Shown: positions 20,901 to 31,900 of the stretch, one piece after another
Numbering within the stretch: position 1 is the first letter of the stretch
Layout of the letters: the number at the start of each line of letters is the position of its first letter
From: Bursaphelenchus xylophilus
Taxonomy: Eukaryota; Nematoda; Chromadorea; Rhabditida; Aphelenchoididae
Direction: 5' to 3'
NCBI GenBank assembly: GCA_904066235.2
Contig: CAJFCV020000006.1
Location: 2,480,001 to 2,544,000, forward strand
Length of the DNA stretch: 64,000 nucleotides
Position numbers and translations under genes: made by a program
The notes under the pieces: model-generated
The model's database searches: none
Told to the model about the DNA's origin: nothing
Seen by the model: only the letters and a program-made list of their open reading frames with translations

Positions 20901-23900
20901 TAGACCATTATACAGTGCCACTGGCAAAAAACTGGACAAACGGCCCCAACTCCACGTTCACCGCCAACCAATATCTTCTCCCTTAGTTGGGTTGGAATTG
21001 ATGAGCCGTCCGTGCGAATGGACAGCAATGGCAATGTAAATGATAATAAGAGAGGGCGATTACATATTCATGAAGAAGAGGGCTAAATTTAAATGGAGAA
21101 AAAAGCAAATCTCGCTGTTTTTTGTTATGGATAATGTCAACTAATCTACAGTGTCTTTAGAGCTAAAATTTTGGCAGAGTTTTGAAGACTTCAGCCCGAA
21201 TTTTAGCTTTAAAATCGTACAGTGGCGAACCTGATCCAGTGGCAAAAAACGTACCAGTTTTCATCTGGGAAGTATCAAAAAATGTAGCAAAACACCTCCT
21301 TCTCCAATTGAAAAAACTTCGATTTCAAAAGCGCGCCCTTCAAAACAGAGTTTTTTTATTTGGAGAGGGAGGCATTTTGCTACATTTTTTGATACTTCCA
21401 GGATGCAAAATGGTACGTTTTTTGCCACTGAATCAGGTCCGTCACTGTACGATTTTAAAGCTAAAATTGGGGCCTAGTCTTCAAAACTCTGCCAAAATTT
21501 TAGCTCTAAAGACACTGTAAATTAGTTTACATTATCCATGACAATCATCCCCTAGATTTTCTTTTTTCTCCATTTAAGTTTAGCCATCTCTTCTTCATGA
21601 ATATGCAATCGCGCTCTCTTATTATCATTTACATTGCCATTGGTGTCCATTCGCACGGACGGCTCATCAATTCCAACCCAAATAAGGGAGAAGATATTGG
21701 TTGGCGGGGAACGTGGAGTTGGGGCCGTTTGGCCAGCCGTTAATTCCCTTTCCGTTGGCTTTTGGGCCGCACAAAAATTCTCTTTTTTCCGTTTCTCACT
21801 TTTTGCGAACACAACGTGTGCCCTCGAACGAGCTTCGGGATAAAGGCTCACATTGTCCTTGAGACATGAAGGATGAGCCACTTAATCGACGTTTTTTGTT
21901 TTTTCCACATTTTGTGGGGAAATTTGAGTTATGCCCTGAGGGCAAAGCTCAACAAAATCGTAGGGGGATGTTGCCTTCTTCAATTTCCGGGCTAATTCAA
22001 GCAAATTTGAGACTTTGCGAGCGCGTTTAAAAGGCTTAACCGTTCAAATTTTGATTTTCGGAGCGAGTTTGCCATTCTTTCAGGGAAATGTCCAACAATT
22101 TGGTGTTGTCCGACCCCACCTGGGACTACGATATTCTCCAAGCCACTGTGGAGGATGAGGACAAGCTATTGGATTTCTTGATGAGCGATTTTTTATGCAC
22201 CGAGTCGCTGAATCTTGCGCTGAATATGGCGGAAGAACGGGAAATTACCGAGAGGTTTTTCCGCGGTAAGTCAAATGAAATTATCAAAAATTTCAAGGCA
22301 AAATAAAGCCTTCTAAACAATGCTAGTTTCAGAAAAAATATCATTGATTATTCAGAAGCAGATGACCAATTTTATTTCAGAAATTGTTCAAGGTTCTCTG
22401 ACCTCCGACTACAGTTATTACGCGCGCTCCAAGGCCGATGGGCGAGTGATTGCGGCGCGTTTGAGCAGTGTGATAACGCGTCCCGAGAGCTCCAGTGAGA
22501 AGGAAAATGTGGACGAAAACTTCACCTTCAACACTCACAAATACAGCGCGAAAATCCAGAAGATTCAGGACTTTCTGGGGGCTTTCGAAGAGAAAGTAGG
22601 TCGAGCAAAAATCGCAAAAACAAATTATAAAATTCTAGATGTGGGATTTGGTGCCCAAGGACGTAAACAAGCTGCTGATTTGGCTCGTTCTGTCCGTGGA
22701 CAAGGACTTTACTCGGCGTGGGATTGCCAGTAAACTATTGGGGATTGATTCGGTGGAAAAATTAAAAACCGACGGCATTCAAGGCTTTATAACCGAGGCT
22801 ACAGCGTTCAAATCCCAACAGGTAAGAGCTGACAGTAGTTACACCAGATTGAAGGTTAAATCAAGCCTCAAACTCTTTGGTTTTTCTGCAAAAATTTTTT
22901 AAAATTTATCAAAAAATGGCGAAAAAGTGGGATTTTTGGAAATTTTCGAGAAAAAAATTTATGAAAACTGCAAAAAATCAAGTTGAAATTTTCTCTAGCT
23001 ATCATTATAAGTGTTTTCACACCTCCTATTCCCCATTTTAAACCATAAATTAACAAAAAACCTTGGAAATTTACAAAAATTCCAAAAAGAAAAAAAAAAA
23101 TAAAAAATTTTGTGAAAAATTTATAAAAATGTGCCACAATCGCCTCGACTACCCCATACTTCTTCAATTTACCCCTTGACCCCTCTAAAAATTCAATTTT
23201 CAGCTATTCGAACGGCAAGGATACGATCGCTTATACGTTATAAAACATGCCGAATGGCTGGACAAAGATGGAAATATGGTGTTCAATTGTCCCGACGGTA
23301 CTAATAAGGCTACTTTAGAGTTCAAACTGCTTTAATTTTCGTTTTTACTCACATTCCTCCGATTATTCCAGTATTTTTTTCATGTATAATATAGACTACT
23401 GTAAATAAACTCAAATTTTCACTAAAAACTTGAAATTTAAGAGCTTTTTCAAATGTAAAAACAAGTGAAAAGCTCATAAACATAAAAAAACCAATCAAAT
23501 CAGCCAAAAATGAGTCAAAAAACCCAAAAAATGACTCTTACCATGCCAGAGTCATTATCGTAGCTATAATTCACTTTGGAGTCGTCCATGTGGGCCTGAG
23601 CGTTGTAGAGATGGTTGAGATTCGATGTGGTTGGTTGGGTAAGGCATTCCATCGACCGGGAGACGGGCTTAAAGTCTGCAAGTGGCGTGGACGGCGACTG
23701 CAGCGCCTGGTTTGAGCCGAACGAGTTGGCGGGCGCGACGGTGATCGGTTGGGGATATGCTTGCTGCATGTTCGACGGGAAACATACCGGGCTGGAGTCG
23801 AGGGCGATCGTGGAGCCGAAACGGCGCTGGCTGTGCAGCCGTGGGTCGATATCTGGAGGAAAAGAAAATATTTTGAAATTTTAGGGCAAAAAATAAATTT

Positions 23901-24555
23901 TTAGCTGAAAAACTCAACTTCTAGAATCTTAAAACGTCTTTCGGTACTTCTAATATCATTCTACACCCATAAAAACTGTATTAACTCACAAAAAATTTAT
24001 CAAAAATCCAAAAAAAAATCAACTTTTACACCATAAAAGCCAAATTTCCAACAAAAAATCATGTTTTCTCTAAATTTCGTACTCAAATCAAGTGCCTATT
24101 ACGATGGGGGACCTGATCCAGTGGCAAAAAACATGCCATTTTGCATCCGGGAAGTATCAAAAATGTGGCAAAATGCTTCCCTCTCCAAGTGAAGAAACTT
24201 CGTTTCGAAGAGCGCGCCCTTTCCCTCACAAAAAGAGCTTTTGAAACCCGAGTATTTTCACTTGGAGAGGGAGGTATTTTGCTGCATTTTTGGTACTTTC
24301 CGGATGCAAAATGGTACGTTTTTTGCCACTGGATCAGGTCCCCCACTGTATTTTGACCCTCACAAAATCCCCCAACCTACCTCGACAGTCCGACCAGAAG
24401 CCGCCGCTGGTCAACGTGTAGTCCAATTGCTCGGTTTTCGGCGGTTGCTGGCATTCACTGAACGAGAAGTCCATTGTGGCCGGAAGGAGGGCCTCGACGC
24501 GCGATCTCCTTTTTTCCTCTACAACCTCATTCGCGTTGGACGATTCTGTGGCTTT
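17976..24555 (-). CDS. Unrecognised Ser/Asn-rich protein; host of a nested gene (5' exons missing)
   Basis: Exons: 24381-24555, 23542-23852, 18195-18405 and 17976-18058. Phases agree across all junctions, 780 nt with stop TGA at 17976. If translation starts at the ATG at 24474 the protein is 232 aa. The reading frame stays open upstream to an acceptor at 24556, so earlier exons are likely. The extra part contains EEKRRSRVEALLPATMDFS, a basic patch. The remainder is rich in Ser, Asn, Gln and Met, with RRFGSTIALDSSP, FKPVSRSMECL and a final acidic-ended helix MYDEILESMQRC...DVDMDFH. Composition suggests a nuclear regulator or co-regulator with a disordered body, but I recognise no domain and assign no function. 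The 5.1-kb intron between the second and third listed exons contains the GNAT gene on the opposite strand. Confidence 0.65.
18410..19130. other. Intronic DNA, nothing recognised
   Basis: Part of the 5.1-kb intron of the Ser/Asn-rich gene. Low-complexity A/T; no repeat copy or RNA gene identified by eye. Confidence 0.4.
19137..19760. repeat. R5 foldback at the centre of a longer palindrome
   Basis: R5 core 19266-19627 (GCCGTCGTGACA...TTGTCACGACGGC). Outside it, unrelated sequence is also mirror-imaged: AGTTTAGAAGCTGTATGAGG, AATCAACAA and CCATTTTCTGACGGAAAAG on the left against CTTTTCCGTCAGAAAATGG, GTTGATTGCTTCATAC and CTTCTAAACTAACAG on the right. The two inverted repeats share one centre (about 19447). 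Confidence 0.7.
19978..20205. mobile_element. R2 foldback MITE
   Basis: Starts AGTGACGGACCAGGTCCAGTG and ends ACTGGATCAGGTCCCCCACTG followed by TA, with paired arms. In the host intron of the Ser/Asn-rich gene. Confidence 0.75.
20206..20934. other. Intronic DNA, nothing recognised
   Basis: Short open frames exist on both strands (20274-20489, 20679-20882) but show no recognisable motif, no matched splice sites and no counterpart elsewhere. Treated as non-coding. Confidence 0.35.
20935..21740. repeat. Palindrome with R2 MITE at its dyad
   Basis: The arms are 20935-21218 and 21450-21740, with an R2 element at 21219-21449 between them. The arms share CCAACTCCACGTTC, CCAACCAATATCTTCTCCC, GATGAGCCGTCCGTGCGAAT and AAATGGAGAAAAAAG, each present once in each orientation. 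R2 itself is bounded by TA. Centre of the arms about 21337, centre of R2 about 21334. Confidence 0.8.
22082..22087 (+). promoter_or_regulatory. Probable trans-splice acceptor of the GNAT gene
   Basis: CATTCTTTCAG ends at 22083 and is followed by GGAA and then the ATG at 22088. An acceptor with a 4-nt leader before the start codon and no upstream exon in view is typical of spliced-leader addition in nematodes. Confidence 0.5.
22088..23335 (+). CDS. GNAT-family N-acetyltransferase (arylalkylamine NAT-like), nested gene
   Basis: Predicted acetyl-CoA-dependent N-acetyltransferase; substrate not determinable. Exons: 22088-22265, 22381-22595, 22639-22821 and 23204-23335, 708 nt, 235 aa plus stop, with matching phases. 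The first exon is acidic (SDPTWDYDILQATVEDEDKL). Exon 3 carries DFTRRGIASKLL at about residues 154-165, the R-x-x-G-I/A pyrophosphate-binding loop of GNAT motif A, preceded by a hydrophobic strand (LLIWLVLSV). The last exon (FERQGYDRLYVIKH...) fits the C-terminal strand seen in nematode and insect amine acetyltransferases. The gene lies wholly within an intron of the minus-strand Ser/Asn-rich gene, in antisense orientation. AATAAA follows at 23404. Confidence 0.8.
23404..23409 (+). terminator. Poly(A) signal of the GNAT gene
   Basis: AATAAA 68 nt after the TAA stop. It lies about 130 bp before the facing minus-strand exon 23542-23852, so transcripts from both strands converge here. Confidence 0.55.
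24108..24352. mobile_element. R2 foldback MITE
   Basis: GGGGGACCTGATCCAGTGGC to GATCAGGTCCCCCACTG, arms fully paired, TA at the right. It lies in the intron before exon 24381-24555, with the right end only 29 bp from that exon's donor. Confidence 0.8.
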
Positions 24556-24709
24556 CTAAACTCAAATTAGGTAAAAAAAGAACATAAAAATTGTAATAAA
24601 TATTATTTCACGGTGTGGAAACCGGTAATTGAATACGATAATACAATTAAAAAATTTTGATAAACAGTTTATGCAAGTGATAAATTAATAACGATCAATA
24701 ATATTTTAT

Positions 24710-25385
24710 GCACTGTGCAGAGGAAAAATTTAGCTTCAACTGCACGGTGCAACCCACTTTTTTTGAGATTGCACAGTGCGATCGCACCAAAAGTCTGTTT
24801 TCTCGCACAGTGCGAAAAAAGAAGGTCGTCTATCGCAAGCGCACCGTGCAAATCGTCGTCAACTTCCATCGCACCGTGCAAAGCACTTTTGTTTGAAATT
24901 GCACAGTGCAATTGCAAAAAATCTGTTTTCGTCGCACAGTGCGAAAAAAAGAAGGTCGCTCATCGCAAGCGCACCGTGCAAATCGTCGCTCAACTTCCAT
25001 CGCACCGTGCAAAAAATCTGTTTTTCTCGCGCAGTGCGAAAGAAAGAAGGTCGCTTATCGCAAGCGCACCGTGCAAATCGCCGTCAACTTCCATCGCACG
25101 GTGCAAAGCACTTTTGTTTGAAATTGCACAGTGCGATCGCAGATAAATCTGTTTTTCTCGCACAGTGCGAAAAAATGAAGGTCGCCCATCGCAAGCGCAC
25201 CGTGCAAATCGTCGTCAACTTCCACCGCACCGTGCAAACCATGTTTTTGAGATCGCACAGTGCAAATCGCTCTCAACTTCCATCGCACCGTGCAAAAACA
25301 TCCATTTCTCGGATCGCACCGTGCAAACCAAACCCCAATTCCCACTGCACAGTGCAACCGCCCGACCCTTTCCTCGGCACAGTGC
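24710..25385. repeat. Array of 22 regularly spaced palindromic GCACNGTGC sites
   Basis: Starts of the 9-mer (GCACAGTGC, GCACCGTGC, GCACGGTGC, GCACTGTGC, one GCGCAGTGC) at 24710, 24742, 24771, 24805, 24841, 24871, 24901, 24934, 24971, 25002, 25029, 25065, 25096, 25126, 25160, 25196, 25227, 25255, 25285, 25315, 25347 and 25377. Spacing is 27-37 bp, mean about 32. Part of the array is a tandem repeat with a 131-bp unit of four sites, one unit being shortened to about 94 bp. The long open frames through it are composition artefacts and differ between units. It lies 155 bp upstream of the Ser/Asn-rich gene's first recognised exon and about 530 bp beyond the PREB stop. Confidence 0.85.
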
Positions 25386-25915
25386 AACCGAAAAACAGCG
25401 CCCGGAAAACAAAGTCATAACCGCATTTGGATAAATAATCGAATAAATTACGTGCTCTATGGAGGAATTCACGTGAACCTGTAAGACCTATGATATAATT
25501 ATGGGCAGGAGCCTATCACAAAATGACAAAAAGTGCACTCGACTATTTTTGGAGCCCTTTTAGTGGGAGAAAAAAGTGTCAAGAGGATTAGAAGCGAAGA
25601 CTACAATCGTCTTTGTGGGCTTGAAGACACCGTAATAAGTTAATGTAACTGGAGTGCAATGATTTTCAGGGGAAAAAATGGGATACAAAAATTTTCGGAT
25701 ATTACACATGATAGAAAGTCATAAAAAGTTAAAATTAAGCCAATTATTCCAATCCAAAATAGTATTTAAAATTTTTAAGACATTTTTTGAACCATCTGAC
25801 GTCATTTTAGCCAAAAAAATAATAAAAAAATCTCTAAAACAAAGTCCCAAAAATTCAAAAAAAAAAAAAAAAATCAAATTTTTTCACAAAACCGTCCAAA
25901 AACTCCAAAAATCTC
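25386..25915. other. 3' flank of the PREB/Sec12 gene, nothing recognised
   Basis: AT-rich with a long A run at 25857-25872. No coding frame. Expected to contain the 3' UTR of the minus-strand PREB gene, but no clear AATAAA was found on the minus strand. Confidence 0.35.
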
Positions 25916-28900
25916 TTAATAAACCAGCAAGACATAAGTTAAGATATACAAAATAAGTGAATAAATGGCGAATTTGGCCAGACTTTGAGTGAGAGGAGTG
26001 GGTCTTGGCCATGGGACTAGATGGGCTTTGATGGCCTGGTCCACCGACAACGACAGGATGGTGCATTTGGCGTCGGCGCCGGGTCCCGGCAGCTTTTTTG
26101 GGGGGCCTTTAGCCGACGTTTCGAGTTGGTAATCGGGGAGGAATTCGACGGCCGTTACGAAACTTTTATGCGACTGCGGAGCTGTGTAGATGGGCTGGAG
26201 TCGGGAGTTGAAGCAGTACACCGAGCCCTCCATGGTGCCGATGGCGAGATGTTGGGATTTGGGGTTGATGCAGAGGCATGAGACGGCCTGGAAATTACAT
26301 GTTAAGCTAGGCACTCCACAATCCATAAAAGTATCAAAAAGTATCCATTTCTTAAAAAAATCCAATTCACAACCACAATAAAATAATCATGGCATTTCGT
26401 CTTATTTCAGTGGCAAAAAACGTATCATTTTGCATCCGGGAAGTATCAAAAACGTGGCAAAATGCCTCCCCCTTGGGCGCGCTTCTGAAACCGGGATTTT
26501 TTCGCTTGGAGAGGGAGGTATCTTGCTGCATTTTTGATACTTCCCGGATGCAAAATGGTACGTTTTTGGCCAATGGATCAGGTCCGCCACTGTATATGAC
26601 AATGACCATGATTTTTGTAATGGCCACGATTTTTTGAAAATGTTGGTTGTGATTTAGACTTTTTTGAAGAAATGGATACTTTTTGATACTTTTGTTGATT
26701 TCTTCGTGCCTACTGTACAGTGACAAACCTGACCCAGTGACAAAAAAAGTACCATTTTGCATCCGGGAAGCACCAAAAACGCTGCAAAATACCTTCCTCC
26801 CCAAGTGAAAAAAACTCCGATTTCAAACGCGCACCGCTTTTTTTGTGAGGCAAAGCCTTTCAAAAACGGAGTATTTTCACTTGGAGAGGGAGGTATTTCC
26901 TTCATTTTTGATACTTCCCGGATCCAAAATGGTACGTTTTTTGCCGCTGGATCAGGTCCGTCACCGTACATTAGGCTCTCAAAAATCCACAAAAGTATCA
27001 AAAAGTATCCATTTCTTCAAAAAAATCCAATTCACAACCAAAATTTTCAAAAAATCATGGGCATTTTGTCTCATCTCACTTTACATTACGCCTCTGACCT
27101 CTTCTGGAAACCCTCAACGCATAATAATAAATCCGGCGGGTTTTAATTAAGAATTACTATATTCACCTCGGCCCTCATTCATCCGAGATTAATTCATCTT
27201 CAACTGGCGAGGGGATGGCTGAGAAAAGCGGATGGAAACCCAACTATTCCAAATCCCTTTTTTTGGTGGGCTTAAGGGGGCTGAAACCGTCTGTAAAACA
27301 TTATTCCACTAATTTAATGGGTGTTTTGCTGCCCAAACTGTGTGTAAATTAGGTCATAAACCGTATTAGGCTTAACAAAACATCATAATGTCTAATCCAT
27401 GCCCGTCTGCAGCTGTTATTTGGGGAAATCTCCTTCTATATCATGGTTTCAGCATAAAATAAGGTTCAAAATCCTTTCTGACCCTCAAAAACCAAAAAAA
27501 AAAATTAAGCAAAAACTTCAAAAATGGTAGATGACTTACTTCTTTGCAGACTTGATTCAATTCATAGCCTTGAATTCCCTTTTTCTCGGGGTGAAATCCA
27601 AATAATCCGATATATGAGACCTGTTTCGAAGTTCGCTGGCGTTGCTGGAATGCGACGGCAAACACGGCGGATTGGCGTCCCCAGTCGGTGAAACGAATCG
27701 ATCGCACCTAAAATCATAAATAAAAACCAAAAACACAAAAAAATTATATTACACTAGACATCAAATTTCAAAAAAAACACCCAAAAACCGTGACTTTTAC
27801 AAAGCTGTCTTATAAATCGTTTCAAAGCTAAAATTTCACCGCCAAAACTCCTCTCACCTTGAAATCCTTGGCCAAATGACTTGGCACATTCAACGGGCTC
27901 AATTTCTTTCCGCTTTGCGAGTCCCAAATAGCTGATTCTTTGGCCGAAACGGTCGCAATATAGCGTCCACATAAGGAAAAGTCCAGATCATCCACTTCAA
28001 CTTTATTCTCATTCACTACTCGGAATTCCACCACCGGTTTGTAATCGATTCTCGGGTCGGGATTGTTGATAATTTCCCCGACATTCCATACTCTCACATG
28101 GCCGTCGGTGCCTCCAGTTGCAATTCGGAGGGTTTGGGATTGGGATCGGTCGAACCGGATGCATTTCTGCAAAACAAAATCATCAAAAACCTCAAAGTCA
28201 TCATAAAATCTAGCTCAAAATCACAAAATAATTTAATGAAATCAATCCTTTCAAAATCTCCCCAAAAATTACACGTCATTACAAAGAAAAAGAACAGTAA
28301 TTGCCCGATGATTGTAATGCCTTATTGTAACCCCAGAAAAAAAAGAAAAACAGATTAGGCCGGCATAATAAGCAGATTTTCGGGCAAAAAAACAGCGTAG
28401 TTTCTGTTGGGAAATCCGAGCGTCATAATCTCTTTATTAGTCATTTCATCACGCCCGAGCAATATCGACACTTTGCATTTTATGAGGACAAGCGGAAATT
28501 AAATATTTTTCCCGACAATTTTCTCATAAACTCATGTTTGCTTCAAAAGAAGGATTAGCGCCGGTAAACACTTGAAACCCAAAGAGGGAGGAAATTTCTT
28601 CCAGAAATAGCCCTTGCAAAGCAAATTACAGGAATTCGGGATAAATTAATCACGATGTAAATTAATATTCATCAAGAAAAGCCTAAAAAACGGCCTCTCC
28701 AAGATTAATACAATCAAACATAAATAAATTATTGGTGTCAGGTCGTTGGTAACCCCTTGCCCATTCCGAAGAGAAAATTGTTCCATTACAAAAATCTATT
28801 TACTCTTATCGAACACCCAACTCTCACCAAAGTTCAAAATAAGAATAAATAAATCAATGTAAAGCAACAAAATTCTCTTCGAAATACAAAAAGAAGTAAT

Positions 28901-31900
28901 AAAACACACGTCACCCTCGTTTATAACCAAAACTAGATTTAAAAATTAACTCAGTCCAATAACCACACAACCATGCACAATATAACCACACTCCATGGTA
29001 ACAATAAGGAGAAATTGAAATGAATAGACCAATGATTTCATTTTAATCCCTCATACGCTTCGCACATAGTGTGTCATGTTCCCATTCACAAAAAACATTT
29101 TATTCCCGAGTGTTCACGAGTTCTCAAAGCCCAAATAAAATCCAATTCCGTTTTTTGTCAATTCCATAAAAATCTCATCCCCCCGCTTTTGACGATGTGC
29201 CTCTTCGGAGGGGTTCTATTTATAACAGAGTTTTTTACAAACTGAAGCTTCCTTCCAAGGGGCCCGGACATTGTTGCAACGACCATTACCAAATTTCTTG
29301 AAACTAGGCCAGTAGAAGGGCCTGGACATGCTGATAAAAAGCGAAGAAGGGTTTCACGAAATTTCATCCATTCCGGGATTACTGTAACATTTTGTATTTT
29401 ATAAAGTGGCGTTGGTTGTGGGCCGGGTGATGGTTCTATGAGTCCAAAACTTTTTGTGTGACTGTTTTCGACCACGGCCAACATTTTCCTAATTGAAATG
29501 TTTTTTGTATCTCTTCATCTTTGGGTAGTACCGTAACCCTCAACATACCATATCGATTACTGCCAAAAATTGGGAAAAGTGTAACCAGTTTTTAAGCTTG
29601 ATTATAAAGGTTGGACACACTCTCCGTAAAATAAGACCAAAAAATCCAAAATAAAAATATAAGTTTTTGAGATATACGCGTTCAAAGTTGCTATGTTCGG
29701 TTACTGTAAGACCAAAATGGAGATGATGAATTTTCAAACGGTACCATTGATTGCCACGCCTCACCCATTAATCGACTAGCCTGAGAAAAATATTTTCAGA
29801 TCAAAAAATAAATATTTGAGGCTTTATTTCAGGCTTTATACGATGGTTACTGTAGTTTCTAACTTTTGTCAATTTCGCTAACCATTTTTTTCAAATGACG
29901 CATTTAGACCAGCTATCCCATTGAGAAATGTGTGTACAACGTAAAAATCAAAAAATCAATGTTACAGTACTATCAATTCTTGAAATAAAGGGAGATTACA
30001 GTAGCCGTATCCGCTTTTTTCGCTGTTTGGCCGCGGCATTCTTTGGAGATGCTAGTGTAACCAAATTTGAGACCGGAAATATGTTCAGAATATACAGGGG
30101 AGTATTTTAGCAAAAAATCGCGAAAATAAAAATATAAGTTTTTGAGAAAATCCGGGATTACGGTCATTTTGGGGGGTTTTTGGGCTGTTTGGCCGCGGCA
30201 TTCTGTGGAGATGCTAGTGTAACCAAATTTGGGACCGGAAATATCTTCAGAATATACAGGTGAGTATTTTAGCAAAAAATCCCGAAAATAAAAATATAAG
30301 TTTTTGAGAAAATCCCGGATTACGGTAATGAAGATATTTCCGGTCCCAAATTTGGTTACACTAGCATCTCCACAGAATGCCGCGGCCAAACAGCCCAAAA
30401 ACCCCCCAAAATGACCGTAATCCCGGATTTTCTCAAAAACTTATATTTTTATTTTCGCGATTTTTTGCTAAAATACTCCCCTGTATATTCTGAACATATT
30501 TCCGGTCTCAAATTTGGTTACACTAGCATCTCCAAAGAATGCCGCGGCCAAACAGCGAAAAAAGCGGATACGGCTACTGTAATCTCCCTTTATTTCAAGA
30601 ATTGATAGTACTGTAACATTGATTTTTTGATTTTTACGTTGTACACACATTTCTCAATGGGATAGCTGGTCTAAATGCGTCATTTGAAAAAAATGGTTAG
30701 CGAAATTGACAAAAGTTAGAAACTACAGTAACCATCGTATAAAGCCTGAAATAAAGCCTCAAATATTTATTTTTTGATCTGAAAATATTTTTCTCAGGCT
30801 AGTCGATTAATGGGTGAGGCGTGGCAATCAATGGTACCGTTTGAAAATTCATCATCTCCATTTTGGTCTTACAGTAACCGAACATAGCAACTTTGAACGC
30901 GTATATCTCAAAAACTTATATTTTTATTTTGGATTTTTTGGTCTTATTTTACGGAGAGTGTGTCCAACCTTTATAATCAAGCTTAAAAACTGGTTACACT
31001 TTTCCCAATTTTTGGCAGTAATCGATATGGTATGTTGAGGGTTACGGTACTACCAAAAGATGAAAAGATACAAAAAACATTTCAATTAGAAAAATGTTGG
31101 CCATGGTCGAAAACATCCAGTCGGTAAGTTTCATCCGCAACGCTCCATCCCTCAGCCCATCACAATAGGAACTTTACAAAACACAAAATGTTACAGTAAT
31201 CCTCGAATAATGCAAATTTCGCAAAAACGTTTGACACTTTCGATATACGCCCTGTGGGTCTTCTATGAGCCAAATTTGAAGAAATTCGGTGATGGTCACC
31301 GCAACAATGTCCGGGCCATGCTTCACTTTGTAAAAAAATCCGTTTTATATAACTTTCCGATTTTATTATATGTGGTGGGTAATGATTGTGTAAGGGAGCA
31401 AGGGTGATTATCGTACTCGTAAATCTTTTGAAGATGAAATACTTCGTCTGGCTCCGGCCTTTTGAGAGGATTTAGGGGTTAAACAATGTGTAGCCAATAA
31501 CAGCAAATAACTTCAATGCTGCTTTCCGCGTTGGAATTCATTTTTCACCCTATTTTACTGCGTGCCATTCGTTGGCTAATTTTAGTGTAAAATTTTCAAA
31601 AAACCGGCTAAATTACACTGTAACGGCTTCAAAAATCCGGGTTAAACTAAATTCTTTGGCCAAAAAATCCGGGTAACTACACAACTTTCCCAAAATAACA
31701 TCGGCGAACTTCAAATTCCAAATTTTTCGTGGCAAATATTAAAAACGAATGCCACTTGAAAAACCTCAAAGTTCAAACATAAATCCTTTTGAATCTCGCT
31801 TAAAACGTCCTTGACTCTACTCGAATGGCGACACGTGACACTTCGTGAAGCCATAAAATGAAGGCATTTAAAAATATTTGGATTATTTGTTGGGGATAAC

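Noticed and set aside
24710..25385. CRISPR array
   Set aside because: Spacing is regular, but the repeat is only 9 bp, the spacers are themselves repeats, no cas gene is present and the genome is eukaryotic.
24715..25420. Overlapping long frames (143, 214 and 110 codons) with repeated AHRANRRQLPSHRAK-like peptides
   Set aside because: Composition artefact of the tandem palindromic array. All frames are open on both strands and none has a start context or splice structure.
29540..31038. Two identical 74-aa frames on opposite strands
   Set aside because: Explained by the palindrome arms; not genes.
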